From Streptomyces gilvus (GTDB lineage: Bacteria > Actinomycetota > Actinomycetes > Streptomycetales > Streptomycetaceae), in contig NZ_JAKWBE010000009.1 of NCBI RefSeq assembly GCF_022513565.1, positions 1-64,000 of the forward strand: a stretch of DNA of 64,000 nucleotides, written 5' to 3'. Position 1 is the stretch's first letter; each line of letters opens with the position of its first letter. Below are positions 30,568 to 38,355 of the stretch, piece after piece. Position numbers and translations under genes: made by a program. Below the pieces are notes generated by a model. It saw only the letters and a list, made by a program, of their open reading frames with translations, ran no database searches and was not told where the DNA came from.

Positions 30568-32094
30568 TCATGCCGCTTCCGTCCGGTCCGCCGCCATCCC
30601 GGCCGCGTCCAGCAGGGCCGTCCCCACGATCAGGTCGGCGCCGCCGAACTCGGGATCGTCCAGTTCCGTCCCGTCGTCCACGGCGAACAGGAGTTTCTCC
30701 TCGCCCTGCCGGTAGGCGGTGCCGACCGGCGGACTGGCCGCGTGCACCGCCAGGAGAGCCACCAGGTAAGGCAGTTCGGGGTCCAGCCGACGCGCCTCCG
30801 CGAGCAGCCCCGACAGCCGGCGGGGCGCGTCGGCCGGCAGGTCCAGCAGCTCCTTCGCCGCCGCCAGTTGCTCCTCGCTGAACCGGCTGTCGTCCGGGGT
30901 GGCGATCAGATCCGGCTCCGGCATCTCCGCGCCGAGGTGCTCGCGCTCCACGGGAGGCGTCAGCAGTATGTCGACGAGGTCGCCCACCCGCACCGACACC
31001 GGCGTGCGCAGTCCCGTGCCGCGCGCGAAGAACGCGTCCGTGACCCGGACCGCCTGCTCCAGCGGCAACGGCAGCACGGGGGCGACCAGATGGCCGTAGA
31101 GGTCGATCCCGGAGGACGTCATGGGCGTCGCGAACGCCTGCCGGTCCTGCTCGGCGCGGAAGAGCGGGCCCGCCTCCAGCAGTCGCGACTGCAACTGCGT
31201 GTGCCGTCGGATGCAGTCCTTGACGATGTCGACGAGTTCGGCGGCCCGCCGCTTGTGCTCGGCCTCCTCCGTCTCGTCCCGCGCCTTGCGGATGTTGGTG
31301 AGGATCGCGTTCTCGTGGCGGTAGCGGTCGGCCACGTGGTCCAGCGCCTCGGCGATCATGTCGGGCACGGAGTTGAGCCAGTCCACCGCGCGGACGTTGC
31401 GCCGGGTGGCGTCCAGGGCGCGGCGCAGGGTCTCCGAGTACTGCACGGTCCGGTAGCGGGCCTGTTCGGCGGCGAGCTGGGCGTCCGCCAGGCGCCCCCG
31501 GCTGATCAGCACCTCGAGCTTGACCTCGGCGGCGATCTGGGCGCTGGTGACGTCGGTGTCCAGGGCGCCGACCAGGACGTTGACCGCCTCGTCCGTGGTC
31601 CGGAGATAGACCGTGCCGCCGGGGCCGGGCACCTCCTCGATGAGCTTGAAGTCGTAGTCACGGCGGACATAGCTGCCGTCCGTCGTGAAGGTGCCGTACA
31701 CCGCACGGAAGCCGCGGTCGACGCTGCCGACGTTGATCAGGTTCTCCAGGACCCAGCGGGCCACGCGCTCGTGCTCGCCGACCGGCCGCTGCGGGGCCTG
31801 CGCGGCGATGCGCGGGATGAGCCGGGCGACGATCTGGTCGTGGTCGGCGCCCGTGTCGAAGTCCATGTTCAGGGTGACCAGGTCGATGGCGGCCAGGGCG
31901 ACCTCCGCCATGCCGTAAACCGAGTACTCGCCCGCCAGGTTGGCCTTGCGCGCGTCCAGGTCGTGCAACGGCGCGGTGCAGGCGAGCGCGCGCAGCCGCC
32001 GCGCCAGTCCCTCGTCGGCGGCCGGGCCCGGCGCGGGGCGCGGCGCCGCGCTGAACTGGGGCGGAACGCGGTCCGTCGATGCAGGCGAAGTCAC
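30568..32094 (-). CDS. MksF/JetA-like kleisin subunit, inferred
   Basis: The 508-residue protein is the first gene of the SMC operon. An N-terminal helical part containing GMAEVALAAIDLVTLNMDFDTG and a winged-helix-like block (GSYVRRDYDFKLIEEVPG) precede a long Arg/Glu helical section with few Pro or Gly (about 200-330). A C-terminal domain follows (SVRVGDLVDILLTPP to the end). That order and size suit MukF/MksF/JetA kleisins, which bridge two SMC heads. The GTG at 32094 has no ribosome site but lies just below a TAGTCT box, so the mRNA may be leaderless. An in-frame TTG 30 bases upstream is less likely. The assignment rests on synteny with the SMC gene. Confidence 0.62.
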   Translation of the reverse strand: MTSPASTDRVPPQFSAAPRPAPGPAADEGLARRLRALACTAPLHDLDARKANLAGEYSVYGMAEVALAAIDLVTLNMDFDTGADHDQIVARLIPRIAAQAPQRPVGEHERVARWVLENLINVGSVDRGFRAVYGTFTTDGSYVRRDYDFKLIEEVPGPGGTVYLRTTDEAVNVLVGALDTDVTSAQIAAEVKLEVLISRGRLADAQLAAEQARYRTVQYSETLRRALDATRRNVRAVDWLNSVPDMIAEALDHVADRYRHENAILTNIRKARDETEEAEHKRRAAELVDIVKDCIRRHTQLQSRLLEAGPLFRAEQDRQAFATPMTSSGIDLYGHLVAPVLPLPLEQAVRVTDAFFARGTGLRTPVSVRVGDLVDILLTPPVEREHLGAEMPEPDLIATPDDSRFSEEQLAAAKELLDLPADAPRRLSGLLAEARRLDPELPYLVALLAVHAASPPVGTAYRQGEEKLLFAVDDGTELDDPEFGGADLIVGTALLDAAGMAADRTEAA

Positions 32095-32204
32095 GGTGCA
32101 CAGACTAGGTGGTGGGTCTGACAACTCCCCAAACGGCGAGTCCGGCCACCCGGCGCACCCACACGTCGTGACAGCTCCGCGGCCCTGGAGGGCATCCTCC
32201 GCAC

Positions 32205-32906
32205 CTAGACGGCGTCCTCCGCGCCGACCCTTCTCCGGTACACCTCGACCACTCGTTCGAGTGAGTCGGTGAGATAGACGGCGAGCAGTTCCTCCGCCGC
32301 TGCCCTGTCGCCCGCCTGGAGCGCCCGCAGGATCTGCTCGTTACGGGTGAGGTACGGCTCGTGGAGGGCCCTGGGGTCGTCCACGACGTGGAAGGCGAGG
32401 CGGAGTTCGGCGAAGACGCTGCGCATCAGTTCGTCGGTGCGGGCGCTGCCGGCCAGGGACACCAGTTCGCGGTGGAAGTGGATGTTGGCGGTACCCACCG
32501 CTTTCCAGTCACCTTCGCGCGCCGCGTGCCGCCCCTCGTCCACGGCCTCGGCGAGCGCGTCGAGGTCGTACGGCGGGTCGCCGAGGCCGCGTACGACGGC
32601 GCATTCGACGAGCCCGCGGGTGCGGTAGATGTCCTCGACGTCCTCGACGGTGAGCACCCGGACGAAGACGCCCCGGTTGAGTTCGTGGATCAGCAGGCGT
32701 TCATGGGTGAGCAGGCGGAACGCCTCGCGCAGGGTGTTGCGGGAGACCCCGAGGGCGCCGCCGATGCTGTCCTCCGAGAGCCGCGTGCCGGGCGGGAAGA
32801 AGCCCTCGGCGATCCGGCTCCTGAGGATGTCCGAGACCCGTTCGGCGGTGCTGGTGCGACCGAGGAGGGCGCGGTCGTCGGCCAGTCCGCTCAACTGCTC
32901 TGCCAT
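32205..32906 (-). CDS. GntR/FadR-family transcriptional regulator
   Basis: This 233-residue protein has an N-terminal GntR winged helix: ERVSDILRSRIAEGFFPPGT, then the recognition region ALGVSRNTLREAFRLL. The C-terminal FCD-type helical domain has the ligand-metal residues expected in Asp/His/His positions (for example NIHFHRELV). FadR-subfamily proteins bind short organic acids and repress neighbouring catabolic genes. It is divergent from the MFS-YcsI-PxpABC operon, and a perfect 19-bp palindrome with the FadR half-site spacing lies between them (32955-32973). It is therefore the likely repressor of that operon. 5-Oxoproline or a related acid is a plausible ligand (inference). Confidence 0.88.
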   Translation of the reverse strand: MAEQLSGLADDRALLGRTSTAERVSDILRSRIAEGFFPPGTRLSEDSIGGALGVSRNTLREAFRLLTHERLLIHELNRGVFVRVLTVEDVEDIYRTRGLVECAVVRGLGDPPYDLDALAEAVDEGRHAAREGDWKAVGTANIHFHRELVSLAGSARTDELMRSVFAELRLAFHVVDDPRALHEPYLTRNEQILRALQAGDRAAAEELLAVYLTDSLERVVEVYRRRVGAEDAV

Positions 32907-32950
32907 GCCCGGAATTCAATCGCACACAGGAGAACGAAACAACGGGGGTA

Positions 32951-32980
32951 TTGAAGGATCGTTGAACGATCCTCTACCTT
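32951..32980 (+). promoter_or_regulatory. Promoter with overlapping 19-bp GntR-type operator
   Basis: AGGATCGTT-G-AACGATCCT at 32955-32973 is a perfect palindrome with TCGT...ACGA half-sites, as bound by FadR-type GntR proteins. It lies between a possible -35 (TTGAAG, 32951-32956) and -10 (TACCTT, 32975-32980) with 18-base spacing, about 60 bp before the MFS start. A bound repressor would block polymerase. The -10 match is moderate. The same site is 50 bp upstream of the gntR start, so self-control is possible. Confidence 0.65.
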
Positions 32981-33036
32981 GCTGCTCACTGCACCGCTCA
33001 GCTCCGCACCCTCCGTCCTCCCTCTGCGAGGTGCCC

Positions 33037-34331
33037 ATGAGCACGACCCCTCCACCGCAGGCCCTGTCCACCGGCGCTTCGGGCGCCCAACTCACCGAGC
33101 ACGACGGCCCGTTGGGCTGGCTGCGCGCCCTCGGTCCGCGCGGCCGGCGTGCGTTCGCCGGCGCGTTCGGCGGCTATGCCCTGGATTCGTACGACTACTT
33201 CACGCTGCCGCTGAGCATGGTGGCGCTGTCCGCGTACTTCGGCCTGGACAGCGGGCAGACCGGGCTCTTCACGACGGTCACGCTGGTGGTCTCCGCGGTC
33301 GGCGGCGCCGTCGCCGGTGTGGTGGCGGACCGGTTCGGCCGGGTCAGGGCCCTGATGATCACCGTGATCACGTACGCCGTCTTCACCGTGGCCTGTGGCT
33401 TCGCGCCCTCCTACGAGACGCTGCTGGTCTTCCGTGCGCTGCAGGGTCTCGGCTTCGGCGGCGAGTGGGCGGTCGGCGCGATCCTGGTGGCCGAGTACGC
33501 GAGCGCGCGGCACCGGGGCCGCACCCTGGGGGCGGTCCAGAGTTCGTGGCCGTGGGCTGGGCGCTGGCCGCCGTCGTGTACACCCTGGTGTTCTCGTTCG
33601 CGGGGGACGACCTGGCCTGGCGGATCATGTTCTGGACCGGCGCGCTGCCTGCCCTGCTGGTGATCTGGATGCGGCGCCGGGTGCACGACGCCCCGCAGGC
33701 GGTCGCGGTCCGGGAGAGGAGCGCGGAGAAGGGTTCGTTCGTCGCGATCTTCAAACCAGATCTGCTGCGCACCACGGTCTTCGCCGGGCTGCTGTCGACG
33801 GGCGTTCAGGGCGGCTACTACACGCTGGCCACCTGGGTGCCGACGTATCTGAAGACCGACCGGGGCCTGTCGGTGGTCGGAACCGGCGGCTACCTGACGT
33901 TCCTGATCTCCGGCGCCTTCCTCGGCTATCTGACCGGCGGCTATCTCACCGACCGGCTGGGGCGCCGACGCAACATCTGGCTGTTCGCGCTGCTGTCGGC
34001 GATCTGCATCCTGGCCTACGCGAACATCCCGCACGGCGCCAACACCCTGCTCCTGGTGCTCGGTTTCCCGCTCGGGTTCTGCATGTCGGCGATCTTCAGC
34101 GGCTTCGGCTCCTATCTGAGCGAGCTCTACCCGACGGCGGTGCGCGGCACGGGACAGGGCTTCACGTACAACACCGGACGCGCGGTGGGCGCCGTCTTCC
34201 CCACCGCTGTCGGTTTCCTGGCCGACAGCTGGGGCGTGGGCGGTGCGCTGGTCTTCGGCGCGATCGGTTACGGCCTCGCGGCGCTGGCGCTGCTGGGCCT
34301 GCCGGAGACGGGCGGGAGGGAACTGGCGTGA
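33037..34331 (+). pseudogene. MFS transporter of the pxp cluster, one-base frameshift (possible sequencing error)
   Basis: The protein starts in one frame (to HRGRTLGAVQSSW near 33545) and continues in another from VGWALAAVVYTL to the stop at 34331. Adding one G in the GG pair near 33548-33549 restores a 431-residue, 12-helix MFS transporter. It has the signature DRFGRVRALM after helix 2, RALQGLGFGGEWAVGAI, and DRLGRRRNIW in the second half. The family resembles sugar-acid/aromatic-acid:H+ symporters. The GAGG before ATG 33037 and the GTGA overlap with the next gene suit a functional operon. It may import the substrate (5-oxoproline or a related acid) handled by PxpABC. Whether it is truly broken needs re-sequencing. 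Confidence 0.85.
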
Positions 34332-35173
34332 ACCGGACCGAGGACCTCAGCTCGACCGTGACCGACGACCGCCCTCTGGTGCTCATCGACGAGCACGCGC
34401 ACGCGTGGAGCCCGCGAACCGCCCGCGCCCGCTTCCGGGAAGGGCTCTGCGGACCGACCGCCGGCGTCGCGGCCGGCTACACCCAGGTCAACCTGATCTC
34501 GCTGCCCGCCGACTGGGCGTACGAGATGCTGCTGTTCGGCCAGCGCAACCCCAAGCCCTGCCCGGTGCTCGAGGTCACGGACGCCGGGTCCTGGACCAGC
34601 ACGCTCGCCGAGGGCGCGGACCTGCGCACCGATCTGCCGCGTTACCGGGTGTGGCGGGACGGCGAGTTGGTGGACGAGCCGACGGACGTGCGCGGCTACT
34701 GGCGCGAGGACCTGGTGTCGTTCCTGATCGGCTGCAGCTTCACCTTCGAGTGGGCGCTGGCCGAGGCGGGCGTCCCGATCCGCCATGTCGAGCAGGGCCG
34801 CAACGTACCGATGTACGTGACGAGCCGTCAGTGCCGTCCGGCGGGGCGGCTGCGCGGCCCGATGGTGGTGTCCATGCGGCCGGTGCCTCCCGAGCACCTG
34901 GCGGCGGCGATCCGGGAGAGCAGCCTGCTCCCGGCCGTGCACGGCGGCCCCGTCCACTGCGGTGATCCGTCGGCGCTCGGCATCTCCGACCTCGGCCGCC
35001 CCGACTTCGGCGCCCCGGTGGAGATGGCACCGGACGACATCCCGGTGTTCTGGGCGTGCGGTGTGACCCCGCAGGCCGCGGTGACGGCCTCCCGCCCGCC
35101 GTTCGCCATCACCCACGCCCCGGGGCAGATGTTCCTGACCGACGCCCGCGACACGCAGTACCGCGTGCTCTGA
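34328..35173 (+). CDS. YcsI-like putative hydro-lyase (DUF1445)
   Basis: This 281-residue protein belongs to the DUF1445/YcsI family (putative hydro-lyases). It has the family's conserved ARARFREGLCGPTAGVAAGY near the N-terminus, EDLVSFLIGCSFTFEWAL in the centre, and the C-terminal WACGVTPQAAV and PFAITHAPGQMFLTD. In Bacillus subtilis ycsI lies in the operon ycsF-ycsG-ycsI-kipI-kipA-kipR, and the same company is kept here. The GTG start overlaps the MFS stop (GTGA). Its reaction has not been shown for the family as far as I recall. A role in processing a cyclic or acidic precursor of 5-oxoproline is inferred from position only. Confidence 0.88.
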   Translation: MNRTEDLSSTVTDDRPLVLIDEHAHAWSPRTARARFREGLCGPTAGVAAGYTQVNLISLPADWAYEMLLFGQRNPKPCPVLEVTDAGSWTSTLAEGADLRTDLPRYRVWRDGELVDEPTDVRGYWREDLVSFLIGCSFTFEWALAEAGVPIRHVEQGRNVPMYVTSRQCRPAGRLRGPMVVSMRPVPPEHLAAAIRESSLLPAVHGGPVHCGDPSALGISDLGRPDFGAPVEMAPDDIPVFWACGVTPQAAVTASRPPFAITHAPGQMFLTDARDTQYRVL

Positions 35174-35238
35174 GAGAACCGTCCGCTCCACGGGACGAAG
35201 CGTCCACTCCGCGAGAACCACGAGAACTGGAAGGATCC

Positions 35239-35997
35239 ATGACCTCGATCGATCTGAACGCCGACCTCGGCGAGGGCTTCGGCCGCTGGCGGCTGACCGA
35301 CGACGAGCGGCTGCTGTCCGTCGTCACCAGCGCCAACGTGGCCTGCGGCTTCCACGCCGGAGACCCGGCCACCATGCGGCGGGTGTGCGAACTGGCCGCC
35401 GAGCGCGGTGTGCGGATCGGCGCCCAGGTCTCCTACCGGGACCTCGCGGGCTTCGGACGCCGCGCGATGGACGTGCCGCCCGCGGAACTCACGGCCGAGG
35501 TCGCCTACCAGATCGGCGCCCTGGAGGTCTTCGCGCGCGCGGCCGGCACTCGCGTGTCGTACGTCAAACCGCACGGCGCGCTCTACAACCGCGTCGTGCA
35601 CGACGAGGAGCAGGCCGGCGCGGTGGTGGACGGCGTACGGCTCGCCGACCCGTCCCTGCCCGTGCTCGGTCTGCCGGGTTCGCGGCTGCTGGAGTACGCC
35701 GGCAAGGCGGGTCTGCCGGCCGTCACGGAGGCGTTCGCGGACCGCGCCTACACCGAGCAGGGCACACTCGTCCCGCGCGGTCAGGACGGTGCCGTAGTGA
35801 CCGACCCGGAGGCCGTGGTGGAGCGCTCGGTGGGCCTGGCCCGCGACGGAGCGGTGACCTCGCACTCCGGCACGCGTGTGGACGTACGCGCGCGTTCCCT
35901 GTGTGTGCACGGGGACACACCGGGCGCGGTGGAACTGGCCCGGCTGGTCCGGCAGCGCCTGCGGGAGTCCGGCGTCCGGGTGGAGGCCTTCGCATGA
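35239..35997 (+). CDS. pxpA: 5-oxoprolinase subunit A (LamB/YcsF family)
   Basis: The 252-residue PxpA starts with IDLNADLGEGFG and carries VACGFHAGDPATM, the YVKPHGALYNRV signature and a C-terminal SLCVHGDTPGAVELAR. It matches the family length of about 250. With PxpB and PxpC it forms the prokaryotic ATP-dependent 5-oxoprolinase that converts 5-oxoproline, an unavoidable damage product of glutamine and glutamate, to glutamate. GGAAGGA precedes the ATG. Its TGA overlaps the pxpB ATG. It shares no fold similarity with the fused OplAH-type enzyme at 16.5-20.2 kb. Confidence 0.93.
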   Translation: MTSIDLNADLGEGFGRWRLTDDERLLSVVTSANVACGFHAGDPATMRRVCELAAERGVRIGAQVSYRDLAGFGRRAMDVPPAELTAEVAYQIGALEVFARAAGTRVSYVKPHGALYNRVVHDEEQAGAVVDGVRLADPSLPVLGLPGSRLLEYAGKAGLPAVTEAFADRAYTEQGTLVPRGQDGAVVTDPEAVVERSVGLARDGAVTSHSGTRVDVRARSLCVHGDTPGAVELARLVRQRLRESGVRVEAFA

Positions 35998-36611
35998 GGG
36001 CGCTGCCCGTGGGCGACGACGCCCTGCTCGTCGAGGTCGCCTCCGGCGAGGAGGCCCAGGCCCTGCACGCGGATCTGCTGCGCCGACGCGCGGAGGGCAC
36101 GCTGTCGGTCCGCGAGATCGTCCCCGCTGCCCGCACGGTCCTCCTCGACGGCCTCACCGACCGCTCCCGCCTGGCCGCCGAACTGACCGCCACCGATGTC
36201 CCGGCCGCTCCCCCACGCGCGCGTGAGGTCGTCGAGATCCCGGTGCGGTACGACGGCCCCGACCTCGCGGATGTCGCCGCGCACTGGGGCGTGAGCGAAC
36301 GGGAGGCGGCCCGCGTCCACGCCGACACCGAGTTCAGCGTCGCCTTCTGCGGTTTCGCCCCCGGCTTCGGCTATCTGACCGGCCTTCCGCGGCGCTACGA
36401 CGTCCCGCGCCGGGCCACCCCGCGCACGGCCGTCCCGGCGGGCTCGGTCGCGCTCGCGGGCCCGTACACGGGCGTGTACCCGCGGTCGTCGCCGGGCGGC
36501 TGGCAGCTGATCGGCAGTACGGACACCGTCCTGTGGGACCACGCGCGCGTACCGGCCGCGCTGCTCTCGCCCGGCACGCGCGTCCGCTTCGTCCCGGTGT
36601 CCCGCTCATGA
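35994..36611 (+). CDS. pxpB: 5-oxoprolinase subunit B (KipI family)
   Basis: This 205-residue protein is the allophanate-hydrolase-subunit-1-like PxpB/KipI. It begins with MRALPVGDDALLVEV and contains the family block EFSVAFCGFAPGFGYL and GSVALAGPYTGVYP...GGWQLIG. It pairs with PxpC to form the ATP-using part of the 5-oxoprolinase. It overlaps pxpA and pxpC by four bases each (ATGA), so the three are translated as one block. Confidence 0.93.
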   Translation: MRALPVGDDALLVEVASGEEAQALHADLLRRRAEGTLSVREIVPAARTVLLDGLTDRSRLAAELTATDVPAAPPRAREVVEIPVRYDGPDLADVAAHWGVSEREAARVHADTEFSVAFCGFAPGFGYLTGLPRRYDVPRRATPRTAVPAGSVALAGPYTGVYPRSSPGGWQLIGSTDTVLWDHARVPAALLSPGTRVRFVPVSRS

Positions 36612-37477
36612 CCGACCGCGCACTCGTCGTCGCACGGGCCGGGGCCCTGACCACCGTCCAGGACGAGGGCCGCCCCGGACACGCCCATCTCGGCGTCCCC
36701 CGCTCCGGCGCCCTCGACGCCCCCACGGCGGCCCTGGCCAACCGCCTGGTCGGCAACCCGCCCGCCGCGGCCGTCCTGGAGACCACGGTCAACGGCTGCG
36801 CCCTGCGCCCCCGTTCGACGGTGACCGTGGCGGTCGCCGGGGCACCCTGCCCCGTCACGGTGGACGGCCGCCCGGCCGCGTGGGGCGCTGCGGTGCGCGT
36901 GCCCGCGGGCGCGCTGCTGGAGGTCGGAACCGTCGTCTCCGGAGTGCGCTGTTACGTGGCCGTCTCCGGAGGCGTCGCCGTGGAGCCGGTGCTGGGCAGC
37001 CGTTCCACGGACCTCCTCTCGGGGCTGGGCCCGCCGCCACTCACGGACGGCACGGTGCTGCCCCTGGGCACGCCCGCCGCCGCCCACGCGCGCGTGGACG
37101 TGGCCCCCCAGCCGGCGCCTCCGGCGGAGCTCGTACTGCGAGTGTCCCTGGGGCCGCGCGACGACTGGTTCACCCGCGCGGCACTCGACACCTTCACCTC
37201 CCGCACCTACCGCGTCTCCCCCGCCAGCAACCGCATCGGTCTGCGCACGGAGGGCCCCGCCCTGGAACGGGCCCGCCTCGGAGAACTCCCCAGCGAGGGC
37301 ATGGTCCTGGGCGCGGTCCAGGTCCCCCCGGACGGCAGGCCGGTGGTGTTCCTGGCCGACCATCCGACGACCGGGGGCTACCCGGTCATCGCGGTCGTCC
37401 GCGCACCCGATCTCCCGGCGGCGGCCCAGGCGGCACCGGGCACCCCGGTCCGCTTCGTGAGGACAAGCGGCCGCTGA
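36608..37477 (+). CDS. pxpC: 5-oxoprolinase subunit C (KipA family)
   Basis: This 289-residue biotin-dependent-carboxyltransferase-like protein (KipA/PxpC) begins LVVARAGALTTVQDEGRPG and has PRSGALDAPTAALANRLVGN, YVAVSGGVAVEPVLGSRSTD, SPASNRIGLR and the C-terminal DHPTTGGYPVIAVV. All are classical for the family. It is the last gene of the GntR-controlled operon. In other genomes PxpB and PxpC are sometimes fused; here they are separate but overlapping. Confidence 0.93.
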   Translation: MTDRALVVARAGALTTVQDEGRPGHAHLGVPRSGALDAPTAALANRLVGNPPAAAVLETTVNGCALRPRSTVTVAVAGAPCPVTVDGRPAAWGAAVRVPAGALLEVGTVVSGVRCYVAVSGGVAVEPVLGSRSTDLLSGLGPPPLTDGTVLPLGTPAAAHARVDVAPQPAPPAELVLRVSLGPRDDWFTRAALDTFTSRTYRVSPASNRIGLRTEGPALERARLGELPSEGMVLGAVQVPPDGRPVVFLADHPTTGGYPVIAVVRAPDLPAAAQAAPGTPVRFVRTSGR

Positions 37478-37509
37478 GGCCCGTTGCGGAGGCCCACCGA
37501 CCCGAGGGT

Positions 37510-38355
37510 TCAAGCGGCATCCGGCTCCGAGATCGACACCGCGGCCAGCGCCGCCGAGACCGCTGCGGCGGCGCGCACGTCCAGCCGCGCGCTCGTCCCC
37601 CGGGCCCGGTGCCGCAGCTCGTCCGCGGCCAGCCGCAGCAGCTGCGGCAGCAGGTCGGTGCACCGCCGGGCGACCCAGGCCGTGCCCGCCGTGGCCAGCC
37701 ACAGCAGGCTCGCCGACCTGGTCGGTGCGGGGAACTCCGGTTCGGGCGAGGGGGCGATCCCCGTGGCCCGGTCCGTCTGGGCCAGCAACGCGTGGAAGCG
37801 CAGTGCCAGTTGCCGGTGCCCCTGCTCCCCCGGATGCAGCCGGTCCGCGCTCCACATCGCGCGATCCGTGATCCACTCCTCCTCCGCCGCGTGCAGATGG
37901 ACGGCCCCGTAGCGGTCGGAGAGGGCGTGCACCACCCGGTTCACCGCCCGCTGCCGCCGGGCCAGTGGACGGGCCAGGGAGCCGGGCAGGCCGAGCATCG
38001 AGCCGGGGTCGGGCAGACAGGCCGTCAGCAGCGTGGCCCCCTGTCCCGTGAAGGCCGCGTACACCTTGTCCAGCCGCTCGGCGACGGCATGGATGTCGAA
38101 GGTGCAGCGCAGCGTGTCGTTGACGCCGATGACCACCGACACCACGTCCGGCGTCAGCTCGAGAGCGGCCGGAGTCTGCACCTCCAGCACCTCCCGGGTC
38201 TGCGCGCCGCTGACCGCCAGGTTGGTGAACTCCACGGGTTCCTCGGCCAGCCCGCCGGCGAGCAGCGCGGCCCAGCCGCGCCACCCCTCGCCGACGGGAT
38301 CGCCCACGCCCTCGGTCAGTGAGTCGCCGAGGGCTACGAAACGCACCGCTCTCAT
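37510..38355 (-). CDS. SGNH/GDSL-type esterase
   Basis: The 281-residue SGNH hydrolase carries its four blocks: GDSLTEG with the serine nucleophile (residues 9-15), the block-II glycine region LAVSGAQT, block III GVND and the C-terminal DRLHPGEQGH with catalytic Asp and His. No signal peptide is seen. The first ATG overlaps the stop of the upstream glycosyltransferase gene (ATGA), so it is co-translated with two glycosyltransferases and may deacylate their lipid or sugar product. The C-terminal 80 residues are Ala-rich and outside the core fold. Confidence 0.88.
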   Translation of the reverse strand: MRAVRFVALGDSLTEGVGDPVGEGWRGWAALLAGGLAEEPVEFTNLAVSGAQTREVLEVQTPAALELTPDVVSVVIGVNDTLRCTFDIHAVAERLDKVYAAFTGQGATLLTACLPDPGSMLGLPGSLARPLARRQRAVNRVVHALSDRYGAVHLHAAEEEWITDRAMWSADRLHPGEQGHRQLALRFHALLAQTDRATGIAPSPEPEFPAPTRSASLLWLATAGTAWVARRCTDLLPQLLRLAADELRHRARGTSARLDVRAAAAVSAALAAVSISEPDAA

